Notes: generated from the letters alone by a model not told the origin. DNA of 64,000 bases from Metamycoplasma hyosynoviae (GCF_004365165.1 NZ_SOCH01000003.1:144316-208315); one strand, 5' to 3'. Counted from the first letter of the stretch, positions 8,669-20,210 are shown. Program-made: numbers and translations.

Positions 8669-8733
8669 ACTTGTATGTATATACTAGATATAACTAAAGT
8701 TATATATCTAGGTATATATACATACATACAAGT
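8669..8733. repeat. long imperfect hairpin between early and late phage modules
   Basis: ACTTGTATGTATATA at 8669-8683 is complementary to the segment ending in ACAAGT at 8733, except for a CATA insertion in the right arm. The inner parts CTAGATATAACT and AGTTATATATCTAG also pair. Outer TTGTATC (8661-8667) and GATACAA (8758-8764) extend the symmetry. No T tract follows. The 233-bp gap 8618-8850 holds nothing else, so the late promoter or a packaging site may be here. Confidence 0.5.
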
Positions 8734-8850
8734 AGATATAATTACAATACACAATACGATACAAAAAATTGTCCTAAAACCATTATAGCAAAACAAAAAC
8801 TTTAAACAATAAGAACACATAATTTTAATCAAGATAATACTTACAATTTT

Positions 8851-10536
8851 ATGAAAATAACAAATAAACCACCTAAATTTACAGAAGAAAAATTAAGACA
8901 ATTATTACACTATACAGATCAAGAAGCAAATCCAACATATGAGGCATATAAATCAAATTCATTTTATAAAATCTATTCAGGTGCTAAAGGTGTTTCTAAA
9001 TCTTTTAGTAGAATGATAGAAACTATTTATCGTGTAGTTAATGAAAATAATTTTTGTTCTGTATGGTGTAGAAATCAATTTAATCATATTCGCAATACAT
9101 TAAGACCAATGTTAGAAAAAGTTTTATATTACTTAGCTGAAGAACATAATTTAGATTTTAGAGATTATTTTTACGTAACAAATGAAGCTGCTTATTGAAA
9201 ATATGAAGACGGTGGAATAGATAGAGCAATATATTTCCAAAACTGAGAAAAGATACAAGCATTTCAAGGTTTTACGTTAAAAAATTCTAATTTCAGATTT
9301 GGTGAATTAGTCATAGACGAACCATTAGAGGATACAGCTGATAGTAATAAATTACCTCATGAATTGGAAGAAATATATGCATTACAAGAAGAGAAATTAC
9401 CTTTGTTAATTGCTAATACAGTTTTAAGAGAAGTATCACCAAATGGTTTTAGGATAAATGTGACATTTCTTTACAACATATTTACCACAAACCATTTCTT
9501 AATCAAGAATTATCACCAAGAAGCAATAAAAATTTTGGAAGAAGATAATTTGATAAACCAAAAGGTATTAAACGAACTATTAGAAAATCATTATTTGCAA
9601 AAAGAAAATACTGAATTTAGTAATGGTCTAGGAATAATCGTAACAATGTTTTCTAAATACTTTATACCTAAAAAATATTTTTCTGAAATTCAAGAAAAGA
9701 ATTTAGATTTATTGAAAGAAACAAATTATCGTTTATGAGTAATTACTGTTATTGGATATGCATTTAACTTTGAAGATACTAAGTTAAATTATTTTATGAA
9801 AAATATCATTTTTGACGAAGAGGGAAACGTAAGAAAAAAAATAAAAACTATTTCGAAAAATAAATTTCATAAATATTTAAGCAATGGTGAAATCTTAGGA
9901 ATTTATCACGGGTATGACCCAGGTATTCATGATAATGCAGCATTTGTTACTGTTGCACTGCATAAAGACGGAAGAATAATTGTTCTAAAAGTCATTGAAG
10001 ACATAAAGCTACTAATTCCTAAAAACACTATTTGAAAAAATAAAGCAATTAATGAAAAAATAACACAAATTATCAACAAGCAAAATAAAGAAATTGAAAA
10101 ATATTTACCTTATGGCTATTCAAGTAAAAATTTCTTGTATTCAAAAACTTCAGTGCTCTTTTGTGATAATCACGCAAGTATTGAAGCATTAAATTTACTG
10201 TTTGAAGAAAATAAGATTAATTGTTTTGCAATCAAAGCTGTTAGAAAACCAACTCAACAATTCGGCATTGTTGATAGACAAATGTGACAAAAAAATATAT
10301 TCGAAAATAATTTAATTAATTTCTTACCCAATAATGAAATACTGCTTAAATGTTTAGCCAAGCAAGTGGTCATTAAAGACAGTACAAAGCCACTTGACAA
10401 AATCGAAAAAAGAGACGAATCTATAAATCCCGAAATATATGACGTGATTAACGCTTTTGAAATGAGCAGTAGCTTATTGTTCAGATATCAATATGCATTA
10501 ATTTATGAAAAATTAGAAAACGAAGGAGAAATATAA
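8851..10536 (+). CDS. phage terminase large subunit
   Basis: 561 residues. The enzyme packages phage DNA into the capsid using an ATPase motor and a nuclease. The ATPase part has a Walker A variant SGAKGVSKS at 43-51 and Walker B GELVIDEPLED at 151-161 (D156, E157). The RNase H-like nuclease part has HGYDPGIHDNAA (D356), VLFCDNH (D439) and EIYDVINAFE as its three acidic positions. It is read through several UGA-Trp codons and is intact. It heads the late operon; no small terminase subunit is recognisable next to it. Confidence 0.88.
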
Positions 10537-10537
10537 A

Positions 10538-11062
10538 ATGATTACAAAAGAAAATTACGAACCGATAAAACATATCAATTGTAATGAAACAAATTATGTA
10601 GCTACAAGTTTATTTCACTCTGATTATAAGCTAGTGGTTTATAAAGATTTTAATACAACGTTTTGAGATAAAAAAAGTCCTCTTTGCCCTTATACAAAAA
10701 TCGAGGCCGATCTTTGAGGGGTAAGACGTGTTAATTATGCTAACGATAGAGACATTCTATGAGAAAGAATTAGATTACACAATGAATGAATAGCAGCTTC
10801 AATTGCATTTAGCATTACAATTCACAAAGACAAAAATTATTTAATAATTTACGAATCTTCTGAACCTTCCTTTTTCTGAGATTTTTTGCAAAACCATGCT
10901 AACTTAAATACTAATCGAAAAGTTTTTACTTTACGTGAGGGCGCTGAAGAAAAAGATTTTTGTGTTGTTTCAAATTTGAAAAGATTTCCAAATTTTAACA
11001 AAGTTTGAAATAGCATAGAAGATTTTGAAAATGCGGTTTTAAAACTAATCGAAAAAGAATAA
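10538..11062 (+). CDS. phage protein of unknown function
   Basis: 174 residues, ATG one base after the terminase stop. It is rich in aromatic residues and uses nine UGA-Trp codons, which hides it from standard-code prediction. There is no signal peptide, membrane segment or motif that I recognise. Its position between terminase and portal suggests a packaging or head role, for example a divergent small terminase or head-completion protein, but nothing in the sequence proves that. Confidence 0.75.
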
Positions 11063-11082
11063 GGAAATAAAAACAAAATAAT

Positions 11083-12216
11083 ATGACCACAGAAGAAGCG
11101 TTAGAAAAATTCAAATTACAATTAAATGAGAAATCATTTAAGCCTAAAAAAGAACCAGTAAATAGCAAAAATCAGTTTCTAAAATATGGTATTCAACAAA
11201 CGATACAAACGTTATGAAGTAATTTCCCCAAAATACATAGCAAAAACCTCATAGAATCGAATGATTTGAGTTTGACGTATAAATTATTGTCCCTGCAAAA
11301 ACTTGAGGCTATATTGTATGAAAAAGGAATCGCTGCTTTACGGAATAATTGATTGGTTGCGGATGTCTTAGATTATGTAGAAGTTCAAGGAAAACTAAAA
11401 TATCTCAAAACAAAGCTCGAATTTAACAGTGCTAAAACGCCAATCTACGTATTTGAAACTTTTGAATATAAAAACGACAAATTATTATTTGACTATACGA
11501 TTGTTAAACCTGATAAGGTTACGGACAAAGAAGCTAAAGATATTTTATTTAATTTTTGTGAATACAAACCTGTTACTTATATTGAAATTCCATACAAAAT
11601 TTTTTATAACAATACATTAAAACAGCCTGATTTAAATTTAGTAAATGCAGAATTTTTTAAGCTTTTAGATAAAGACATAGAAGTATTAATCAAAGATTCT
11701 TATTTATCTGCTCCTTGAATATTTGCAATAGATAATAACGGTATTAAAAAGCAAATTCAAGAGGGTTTAGAGGATTTAGATAAAAGATTTATTGGAATAT
11801 CCCCTCAACTACAAATGTATGAATTCGACCCTTTAAGAATATTACAAAGTAATTCACAATCACAAATAGTTATTCAAAAAATCGAAAAAAATATTAGTTG
11901 AATAAAACGTTTTGCTTATTTAAAACAAGATTCAAATACCGTTGGAACAAAGAATATGCATAACGTTGAAGCGCAAGCTTTAAACTCGGATTTTGAAGAT
12001 TACATAGAATCAAAAGCAAATCTAAGAGAATTGCAATTCAAAGAATTTCTAAATCAATTTTATCCTGAATTAAATGTTGAAAAAGTTTTAATCTACGGTT
12101 CGACAGAATGATTAATTACAGAAGCTAAAAAATATGCAGTCAATTTAGACGGAAGCGTTATAAATCAAAATCAATTAGTAGCTCAAGAGGAAAGTAATGG
12201 AAATAACCAAGATTAA
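11083..12216 (+). CDS. probable portal (upper collar, connector) protein
   Basis: 377 residues. The C-terminal third reads GTKNMHNVEAQALNSDFEDY, then a helix with ESKANLRELQFKEFLNQFYP. This resembles the crown end of short-tailed-phage portal proteins such as phi29 gp10, where a similar E-x-R-x-x-Q-E-x-x-x-x-x-N-x-x-F helix is found. It lies one gene after the terminase, the usual place for a portal. A helical N-terminal region precedes it. Assignment rests on this pattern and gene order; structure prediction could settle it. Confidence 0.6.
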
Positions 12217-13369
12217 TGAAGTAGTTGATAAATCGGTATTACAAACTTTTTATGCTAAATTAATACCGATAAATGAAATTTGTACCATTCCCGGTTCAGT
12301 TAATATAATTGATTTTAATCTATCAAAATTAGAAAAAATTAAAGGTATGATTAGTGATTTATCTTACAATCAAACACCTTTAACTGAGCAAATAGATTCA
12401 GACGCTAAATGTTCAATTATTTTTAATGAAAAATTAAATTTCACAAATAAAGTTCTAATTTTAAAAAATGCAATAGTTGAAAATGAATATTATGTAGTAG
12501 AAAACATTAATACAACATTTTCACCTGAAAAACTAAACGAAGTTGTAAATGTTGCAGTTTGTCAAAAATTAGAAGACTACATAAACAACAAGAAATTTAT
12601 TATCTTTCCTAACTTAATTACTGAGCGGCTTGAAAAAGTAAATATTAAAATTAGAGAAAATTTTCTGTTTCAAAAAGCATTTGTTGAAAACAAAGAAAAT
12701 TTATTGCGTGAAATTAAATTCATTGATAAGAATTTTCTATCAATGATTTGTAATCCTATTGAAGTTAATGAAGATCAAACAAAAGTATTTATGACAACAT
12801 TATCAAAGTTTGGTTTATTAGATATTAGAGATATTTGTATCGGAGAATCAGATTATTCCATTTATTACGATAATCAATACGATAATAGGTACAAAGAATT
12901 TTTTAAAAAAATAATGAAAATATATGAAAATCAGAATTTGATAATGTCTGGTTTTGCTAATAAAACAAAAGAAGAAGTAGAAGAATTTAAAAAAATCTAT
13001 AATGGAACTAATGCTGAAGAATATGTTAATTATGAGCTTTCACTACTAAGAGATAATTCGCTTTTTGATAAAGACCAGGTAGATTTATTAATTTTAATGT
13101 GTTCTGGTTTCTTAAAATCTGCTTTTTGTGTTAGCGGCGGTTTTGCAACATTACATAAATATATTTTGCCGTTTTATTTTGATATACAAGGTGGAGTTTT
13201 ATATTTAAAAAGTGAATTTTATGAGTTGCGAGAAAAACCTCAACTTTGAAAAATTGAAGAAGATTTAGAATGAAAAGAAGAACAATTGAAAATTTTAGAA
13301 GAAAGAAGAAAGAAAGCCGAAGAAGAAAGAAAGCGTAGAAGTAAAAGAGGCGAAGGGAGAAAAAGATAA
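12197..13369 (+). CDS. probable phage connector or lower-collar protein
   Basis: 390 residues, overlapping the portal gene by 20 bp, so the two are translationally coupled. The body is mixed alpha/beta without clear motifs. The last 45 residues are a highly charged run of Glu, Lys and Arg (EERRKKAEEERKRRS), likely a helix or a nucleic-acid-facing tail. In phi29-like phages the gene after the portal codes for the lower collar, hence the proposed name. I cannot exclude another head-tail role. Confidence 0.55.
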
Positions 13370-13371
13370 AT

Positions 13372-14430
13372 ATGTCAGTAAATATGAATCCCAAGATAAC
13401 TGACGATATGGGTGGAGGAATACCGCCGTCAGATACAGGAGAAATTGTTGGAAAAAAATATAAATATTATTACATTCCAGTAATAGAAAACACAACTAAT
13501 AAAAAATATCGAAACTGACAAGCAATTGATTATTTAGATTTACCGATTGGTTTAAAAGAAGTAAATATAGATTTAGATTATTCTAAAATAACTCCTGATT
13601 TTTTGAAATATAAATTAAATTTAGTAGTACCTAATAAAAACTATTTAATTTATGATTTTTTATTTAGAGATAAAAATGCAATAAATGCAGCTGGAAAAGA
13701 ATTTGATCCAAAACAAAAAAAGAAAATAATTTTAAATCCCTCTGATTTTGAATTAAATAAAGTTTATGACGCTAATTATATTAAAAATTATGTAAAAGAA
13801 AAATATGGCAAAGAGTGATATATAGTATCTGACTTTAAAGTTTTAAAATGCGAAGTTCCAATGGATATATATTATCAAGCAAACGAATCGGTAAATGCTA
13901 CTAATTATTATGTTAATGTAAATAATTTTGTGCCTGAATATCATAAAAAATGAATTCAATATGATAAGCAATCTAATTGAAAAGAAGTGAATGAAGTATT
14001 TGACTTTAAATTTAAAGCGCTTGTTAAAGAACTTTGATATCATTCAGGAAATTCGCAAGTTGTATTTGCCTGAATCGCTACGATTCTTATATTCGGATTA
14101 CCATTTATAGCTTTGCCTCATTATTATCATACCGTCATTATAAATACGGTTGAATTTTGAATTCAAAAAGACGAAAAGACAAATTTTGAACAATACCCTT
14201 ATTCAACAAAACTATTATTTGAAAATAATTTTATTTTAACTCCTTCGACTTGAAAGAATTTCGCAAGTTCATTAGGTGAAATTGAACCTTTTGACTTCAA
14301 TATTAATCCGGGAGAAAAATTAATTATAAAAGGTATGTTTTTACCGCGTGTAATAGAAATAAATAATGCAGGTTTTATATTACCCAACATAAAGAATTTA
14401 ACACAACTACATATTAAGCATATTGAATAA
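13372..14430 (+). CDS. phage structural protein of unknown role with one membrane-like segment
   Basis: 352 residues, ATG 2 bp after the preceding stop. The N-terminal 200 residues are polar with many Tyr. A hydrophobic segment FAWIATILIFGLPFIALPHY (about residues 236-255) could insert in a membrane. The C-terminal part looks beta-rich. In a phage of a wall-less host such a protein could form the tail tip that enters the membrane. No family recognised. It lies between connector and scaffold genes, hence probably structural. Confidence 0.65.
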
Positions 14431-14478
14431 AAAGAACAAGGAACTGCTGCCTTTAAAGACGGAAGAAAGAGAGTAAAA

Positions 14479-15012
14479 ATGAATTTACTTAAAAAATTAG
14501 CTGAATTATTTGAATTAGAAGAAGCAGAAGTTTCAAAAAAATTAAATTTAAAACCAGACGCTACAACTAAGGAAATTAAAGAAGCGCTAGGTGTTTATGG
14601 TCTTTTCCTAGATAAAACAGAATTGGAAACATATATTAAAAATAAAGTCCAAAACAAAATAAGTGAAGTTGAAAAGCTAAATGAAGAATTAGATAATAAA
14701 AATAAAACTTTACTTGATTTTGAAAAGGTTAATAATGAGCTAAAAGACAAATTTTCTAAAATCAGCGCGCAAATTAAAAACAATTTAGAAAAAGAATGAG
14801 TTAGCTTAAAACTACCTAAAACAAATTTAGAGGATATTAAATACGAAGATTTAGATTTTTTAAATTTAAAATCAGAAGCTTTAAGAATTGCTAAATTAAA
14901 AAATATCACTCCTGAGATTGTAGATCCAAAACAAATCGAAAATATAAAATCACCAAACAATAATCTAAACGGAACACAATCATTCGATATAGGAGCAAGA
15001 AGAATTAAATAA
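14479..15012 (+). CDS. probable capsid scaffolding protein
   Basis: 177 residues. A short helical start (MNLLKKLAELFELEE) is followed by a long Lys/Glu-rich coiled coil at about residues 60-105 and a short tail. Size, coiled coil and position directly upstream of the major capsid gene are the usual signs of a phage scaffold. A UGA-Trp occurs at 14797. An alternative is a minor head protein. Confidence 0.65.
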
Positions 15013-15024
15013 GGAACAAAAGAA

Positions 15025-15912
15025 ATGGAATTTAAACAATATTTAAACGCATTATTTGCTAATCAAAAAGAAAATGAAGCATTTTCATTAGATCAAAAAA
15101 CTAGAAACGAAATTAACTCTTATATAGTTCAATATTCATTAATTGGAACATTAGGAACTAATTTAGCATTAGGTTCAGTTTCTGAAGCTTCAGCAACTTT
15201 TATTAAAAATATAGGACAAAGTTGAAACGAAAAGAAAAATCCTGGACCTGGTGAATTTGAAAAAGGTAACTATACAAAAATTAGCTTTAATTGAAATACA
15301 CCACAATATCAATCATTAGCTTTTACACATGCAGATACACTGTTGGGAGTACCTGCTGCAGCTTCAATTAAAATTGAAAAAGCTTCAGCTGATTTTAATG
15401 ATAATTTTGAAACCTATTGTTGAGGTGAATTAGAAAAGAAAGTTAAAACAACTGATACACACAAACAAGTAAAAGATTTATTAGCTGATTCAATTACGGA
15501 TAAAGAGGTAAGAAAAATAGTGGTTGCACTAGGTACAGCCTTAACAAAGCATAAAGACGATAAAGAAGGGATTAATGGAATTAAAAAATCAGATATTATA
15601 ATTCACGTTAAACCTGAAGTATTAGACAGATTAAGTGAAGCTGGATTAGTTGGAAACTATGCCGAACAAATGTTTGTTGGTGGTCAATATTCAATAGCAA
15701 CAGTAGGCGGTTATACAGTTATAGCAAATAAATATTTAACTGATATTGACGCAATCGCTTGTACAAATTTCGCAGTAGCTTCAATGGTTAATGTAAATGC
15801 TGCTAATTATGAAAGACTAGCGCCTACAAACGATTATGGTATGTATTACGAAGCAATGGCTTTATTCGGAATTGCTTATCCAACTTGTTTTAGAAGTATT
15901 TTCAATAAATAA
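15025..15912 (+). CDS. probable major capsid protein (HK97-like fold)
   Basis: 295 residues, with AAGGA 11 bp before the ATG. Features typical of capsid proteins are an N-terminal helical arm, an Ala/Gly-rich body, and the stretch IIIHVKPEVLDRLSEAG followed by QYSIATVGGYTVIANKYL, which resembles the P-domain of HK97-type capsids. The C-terminal AMALFGIAYPTCFRS fits the last strand of the A-domain. It follows the scaffold-like gene by 12 bp. It is shorter than many capsid proteins but fits a 16-17 kb phage. Confidence 0.65.
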
Positions 15913-17339
15913 TGCTTTTATATAGCGGTAAGAGCAAATATGCTTATTTATCAATAAAAGCAAATCAGGCAAAAGAATTTAAAGAATATTTAGTAAGAAA
16001 TACCTGGTGGTGAAAATGATTAAGACTTATTGTGCAAACAGTTTCAGCTATAGGTATAGGAATACTTGGAAAATTTATTGATGTATTCATTCCTGGTTTA
16101 GGAACATTTATTGAATTTGCATTAAATACACTAATTGATTTAATGTTCAATTTAATTGAAAACGAAGGAAAAATAGACTTTATAGATTTTGGATTATCAG
16201 CCGGTTTTAATGCTGCTGGTGCTATTTCAAAAGTATTTAAACAATTTAAAGCTGCTAGAGTAAAAAATAACGTTTTATCATTAGCAGATAACATTAAAGA
16301 TAGTAGCAAGCAATTTAAAAACCAATTTAAAAATAGTGCTAAGAAACTTACGTTGTTTGGAACAAGAACTTTAAAAGAAAATGCAATACCAAACTATAAA
16401 GCTTTTAAAAACACTTCTTCGGAATTAGTTAAAACATTAGATAAATCAAAGCAAATATTTAAAGAAACAGCGATAGCCTCAAAACAAAGTTTTGAAAAAA
16501 CTAAAACATTTTTAAATAAAACTACAAAAGTTTTTACTAAAATCAGAACTTTTGTATCCTTATTAACTTCTCCTAGATATGCTGCTAAAAAAGCTATCGA
16601 TATAGCTATAAAAAAACCTAGAAAAAAAATAGTAAAAATATTTAATAACTTTATTAGTAAAAAAGTTAAAGAAGTATTTTTAAAAGGTAAAAAAACTTTA
16701 AGAGAGGCTATGAAGCGAATACCTTTAAATAGTTCTTGATTAGACAATATAACAATAATACAACCCGATAATACTTGAAGTTTAAAATTTCTCAATGCAA
16801 TTGTTAGATTTAAAAAACGCGAAACAAATAATAAAAAACCGGTCGTATTATGACAAAAGGATTCTAAATTAATAATGGAATTTTTGACTACTTCTTCACC
16901 TGGACGGCATTATTTGAAGTATTTTGCTTGAGGTTGAGATATAGGCAAAATTTTAAGAAATTATAGTGGTTTTATTGCTTTAACTAAAATCCCTCTATTT
17001 GGTAATTTAATAGGAACTTTGGCTAATAGTTATCGAACAATTAATGCAATTCACGAATCTATTAAAAAAGATAATTGATTATGAAAGCAAAACTTTGAAG
17101 ATATTAAGGCAGATATGCTTAAGGGAGCAACAGAAGGTGCTTTAAAAGGTTGAAACTTTAAATATATTAGACCTGCAATTAGCGTTGCAAGAAGTGCTAT
17201 AGAGGGCAAGGGAAATTATGCAATTAGAGCTGGTGAAAAGGCAATTAAAAAAGCTGCTTTTTATGTAGCTTATTCTAAGAAAATTAAAAATTACAGTTAT
17301 AAAAAGCCTAAGGGAGGCAGAAGGTGAAAGAGGAAATAG
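15912..17339 (+). CDS. large basic phage protein with hydrophobic N-terminal region
   Basis: 475 residues, start overlapping the capsid stop (TAATG). A hydrophobic block of about 45 residues (LIVQTVSAIGIGILGKFIDV onward) lies near the N-terminus. A long Lys-rich helical region containing many KxxK repeats follows, then a C-terminal part with Gly/Ala patches. The charge suggests contact with DNA, and the hydrophobic part suggests a membrane. A DNA-ejection or tape-measure-like internal virion protein would fit, but no family was recognised. Confidence 0.65.
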
Positions 17340-18826
17340 AAAAATTAAAATTAAATATTTCAGATTTTAAAACAGAATATTGATATTCGAAAACTATCGA
17401 AATTCCACAATTTATTAAAAATATCGAACCAGATATTACAGAAGATCAATTATTTAATAAGTTATTGTTAAATGTGTATCAAACGTGTGATTTGTTTATT
17501 AATCAAAAAATGTCACAATTTTTATCACTCGATATTACCTTAGAACAAATTAAAGATATTTTAGGTAAACAGCGGGTAAAAAATTTCATTAGTTCAATTT
17601 ATACTGAAATAAAATATAGATTAGCTACTGAAAAATTCCCGGAGTTTTCACAAAAAGATAAATTAATTACTTCAAATTTTTCAGTTGCCTCAGCTGGAAG
17701 AGAATTTAGTAATTTCCAAAGTTTATTATCACCTGAATCAATTGCTTATTTAACTTATCCGACTTGAAATGATTTAAAAATAGCTAATAAAGACGATTAT
17801 TTAAATATTATTCCAGTACTTGAAAAGTTAAATCAATTTGACAATAGAATTGAGAAGTTATTGAATGATAATTCACAATCAGACGAGAATCTTAAATTAT
17901 CGTTTTCTAAATTTAAATCTGATCAATTAGAATCAAATACAAGTTTAGAAAATAAAATTAATGATTTAAATATTAGAAAAGAAGAGAAACTGCCTGAAAA
18001 AATAAAGAAATTTCTTTCGGAAAACATTACTAGTGAAGAACAATTAGGCAGTAGTATTGCAGAAGACGGCATTATCATTAACTTTGGACAAGAAGCACCA
18101 AGTATTACAGTAAAAAGTGAATACTTTTATAGTGATATAAATCCAGGAAATATTACTTTAGCAGCACCAGGTGAAGGAAGCGAAGAAATTACAATAGATA
18201 ATGAAAATCTAACATTTTCCGGCGAAATAAACGACGTGAAAATCAAAGAACAATTGAATTTATCCAAGCTTAAATCGTTATATGCTAATTTAGATAAAAC
18301 TAAAGATTTAGAAAATAAAATCAACTCATTTACCCAAACCTTAGAAAGATTAAATCAATTTGACAATAGAATTGAGAAGTTATTGAATGATAATTCACAA
18401 TCAGACGAGAATCTTAAATTATCGTTTTCTAAATTTAAATCTAATCAAGAAGTACAAAATAATGCTTTTAGCAACAAAATAGATATTTTAAATAAAGCTA
18501 ATATAACAATAAAAAACATTGATAATGAATTAACGGCGCTAAAACAAAAAGATATTGATATTCTTAAAGTTTTAATAAATTTTGTTAATAAATTAATTAA
18601 AAATAACGAAAAAAACTTAAATGTTGATTTTATAAAAGCTGATTATGAGAAACTACCCAATGAACCGGAATTAAAGATAGGAGATATTGTAGATTATAAA
18701 GGCAAAAAAATATATATCTTAGATATTATATGAGAAGAAATAACCGATACTCGAGGAAACTATGAAGGTGCTATATATTATTACAAATATATGACATTAG
18801 AAGAAAGTGAGGAATTAAGTAAGTAA
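17324..18826 (+). CDS. probable phage fibre or attachment protein with internal repeat
   Basis: 500 residues. GTG 17324 lies inside the end of the previous gene, after AGGGAGG, which decides this start. The middle and C-terminal parts form coiled-coil stretches broken by a Gly/Pro-rich beta-like segment (IIINFGQEAPSITVKSEYF). A 31-residue segment, LNQFDNRIEKLLNDNSQSDE onward, occurs twice, 174 residues apart, with identical DNA. Coiled coil plus repeats and position after the virion genes suggest a tail fibre or receptor-binding protein. Confidence 0.65.
17828..17920 (+). repeat. 93-bp direct repeat in the fibre-like gene, copy 1
   Basis: Identical base for base to 18350-18442. The copies are 522 bp apart and in the same reading frame, so recombination between them would remove or duplicate exactly 174 codons. 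Confidence 0.9.
18350..18442 (+). repeat. 93-bp direct repeat in the fibre-like gene, copy 2
   Basis: Second copy of 17828-17920. The identity breaks off with an A instead of G just after the end. Confidence 0.9.
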
Positions 18827-19407
18827 TGTTATCCATTAATAAATACGTTGAAAAATATAACCCAAAAGCTATATTTTTAAAGGGTTCAAAAATGTTAGGG
18901 ATTTCTTCTAATAACTCTGATACTGATATCGAAATACTAGTAGATACTAATGATTTACCAAAAAGCTACAAAGAAGATAACATAGATATATTTTTCATAA
19001 ATAAAGAATTAAAGATATCGGTAAAAAAGAGCATTTTTGAACAAATAGTACTTTTACAATATTTATTTTTAAAACCTGAGCATATATTATATAAAAGTGA
19101 AGATTTTGACTTTTCTAGTTTTAAAGAGTTAATTACCAATAAGTTAAATGAGCTATTATTTAAGTTTATAGAAAAACTTTGAATAAATATTAGATATTAT
19201 AGCTACAAAAAAACTAGTAGAAAAAATATCTATCATATTTGCTATATATCTTCATTAGTTGATAATTCTTTGCCTAATTGGGAAATAATACAAAGACTTA
19301 AAGAATATACAGAGAATGTAGAAGATTTGTCATATTACGAAGAATGTAGAAAGAAGCTTTTAAATTTTTATTTTAAGTATTTAAGAAGATTAAATGAAAT
19401 TTTTTAA
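18826..19407 (+). CDS. small nucleotidyltransferase-fold protein of the phage
   Basis: 193 residues, start overlapping the previous stop by one base. The segment FLKGSKMLGISSNNSDTDIE (residues 18-36) is the hallmark of polymerase-beta-type nucleotidyltransferases: GS at 20-21, then two acidic residues D32 and D34 about 11 positions later. The third catalytic acid may be in NIDIFFI. The C-terminal half is helical. Such small enzymes modify proteins, tRNA or antibiotics, or act as MNT antitoxins, and the substrate cannot be told here. It is unusual in a virion operon. Confidence 0.75.
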
Positions 19408-19531
19408 ATGAATTATTGGAACAATAATAAGCTTAATATTCATATTTCTTGCTTTGCTATGAGTTTATAAAAACTTTGAAATAAGTTGATTGAATTGACT
19501 ATTTATAAAACTTAGAATTTTTAAAAAATAA
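19394..19531 (+). CDS. 45-residue single-span membrane protein (holin candidate)
   Basis: Overlaps the end of the nucleotidyltransferase gene by 14 bp. With UGA as Trp the frame reads MKFFKWIIGTIISLIFIFLA, then a Trp-rich and basic end (KLRIFKK). It has one membrane segment with a positive C-terminus, as in small holins. Four of the codons are TGA, so standard prediction misses it. Confidence 0.6.
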
Positions 19532-19541
19532 GGAGAAAATA

Positions 19542-20102
19542 ATGAAATTAGAAACAATTAAAGAATTACTATTAATAATTACACCTTTTATTGTTACATT
19601 AGGTGGAGTTATTAGTGCATTATTTGTTAAGGTTTATAATGCCAAAAATAATTACAAAACTTTAAAAGAAGAAATAACTAAATTAAATGAAGAAACACAA
19701 AAACGACAAATCAGACATACTGAAGAATTAGCTAAAAGAGACATTATAATTAAAGATTTAAAAGAGCAATTAGTGCAAGCTTTAAATACTATTGAGCTTT
19801 TAAAATCAAAAATTGAAACTAAAGCTGGAGATCCATATTTAGTAAAATTAGAAGCTTCTAATGAAGAGTATAAAACAGCATTAGTTAAAATGAGAGAGGT
19901 TTTAAAATCTAAAGAAATTGAAAACGAAAATCTTAAAGCTACTTTAGCAGAAGTGCAAACTGAAATTAAAGTTTTAAAAGAAAATATCGTAAGCGAAAAT
20001 AAAATTAAAGAAGAAGAAAATTTGAATATAAAAGATTTAGTTAAAAGTTCCAAAGTAGAAGAAGAAACGACAAAAAGTACCGTAAAAGCAACGCTTTATT
20101 AA
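19542..20102 (+). CDS. membrane-anchored coiled-coil protein
   Basis: 186 residues, with AGGAG 6 bp before the ATG. An N-terminal membrane segment (LLLIITPFIVTLGGVISALF, about residues 9-28) is followed by about 130 residues of coiled coil rich in Glu and Lys. The topology recalls inner-membrane spanins or holin-associated proteins of tailed phages. Because mycoplasmas have no wall, a role in membrane disruption or release without a lysin would be plausible. It is the last gene of the late operon. Confidence 0.7.
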   Translation: MKLETIKELLLIITPFIVTLGGVISALFVKVYNAKNNYKTLKEEITKLNEETQKRQIRHTEELAKRDIIIKDLKEQLVQALNTIELLKSKIETKAGDPYLVKLEASNEEYKTALVKMREVLKSKEIENENLKATLAEVQTEIKVLKENIVSENKIKEEENLNIKDLVKSSKVEEETTKSTVKATLY

Positions 20103-20105
20103 TAA

Positions 20106-20192
20106 AAAATACCCTCTAAAACGGCAAAATATGTATAACTATACGTTTTTACAACAAAATTGTCATTTGAGGGGGTATTTTTTTAGTACTTT
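20106..20192. terminator. bidirectional terminator at the end of the late operon
   Basis: TACCC near 20110 faces GGGTA near 20174 with TC/GA next to them, and an inner AAAACG/CGTTTT stem lies between. T tracts follow on the plus strand and, read backwards, also on the minus strand, so it can serve both the late operon and the convergent gene at 20211. Confidence 0.55.
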
Positions 20193-20210
20193 TTTTTAGA
20201 AAGGTATTAA

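Noticed and set aside
17828..18442. 93-bp repeats as an insertion sequence or CRISPR
   Set aside because: Only two copies, in frame inside one gene, no transposase.
19408..19470. Alternative short frame starting at ATG 19408
   Set aside because: It gives only 20 polar residues; the overlapping frame from 19394 gives a convincing membrane segment.
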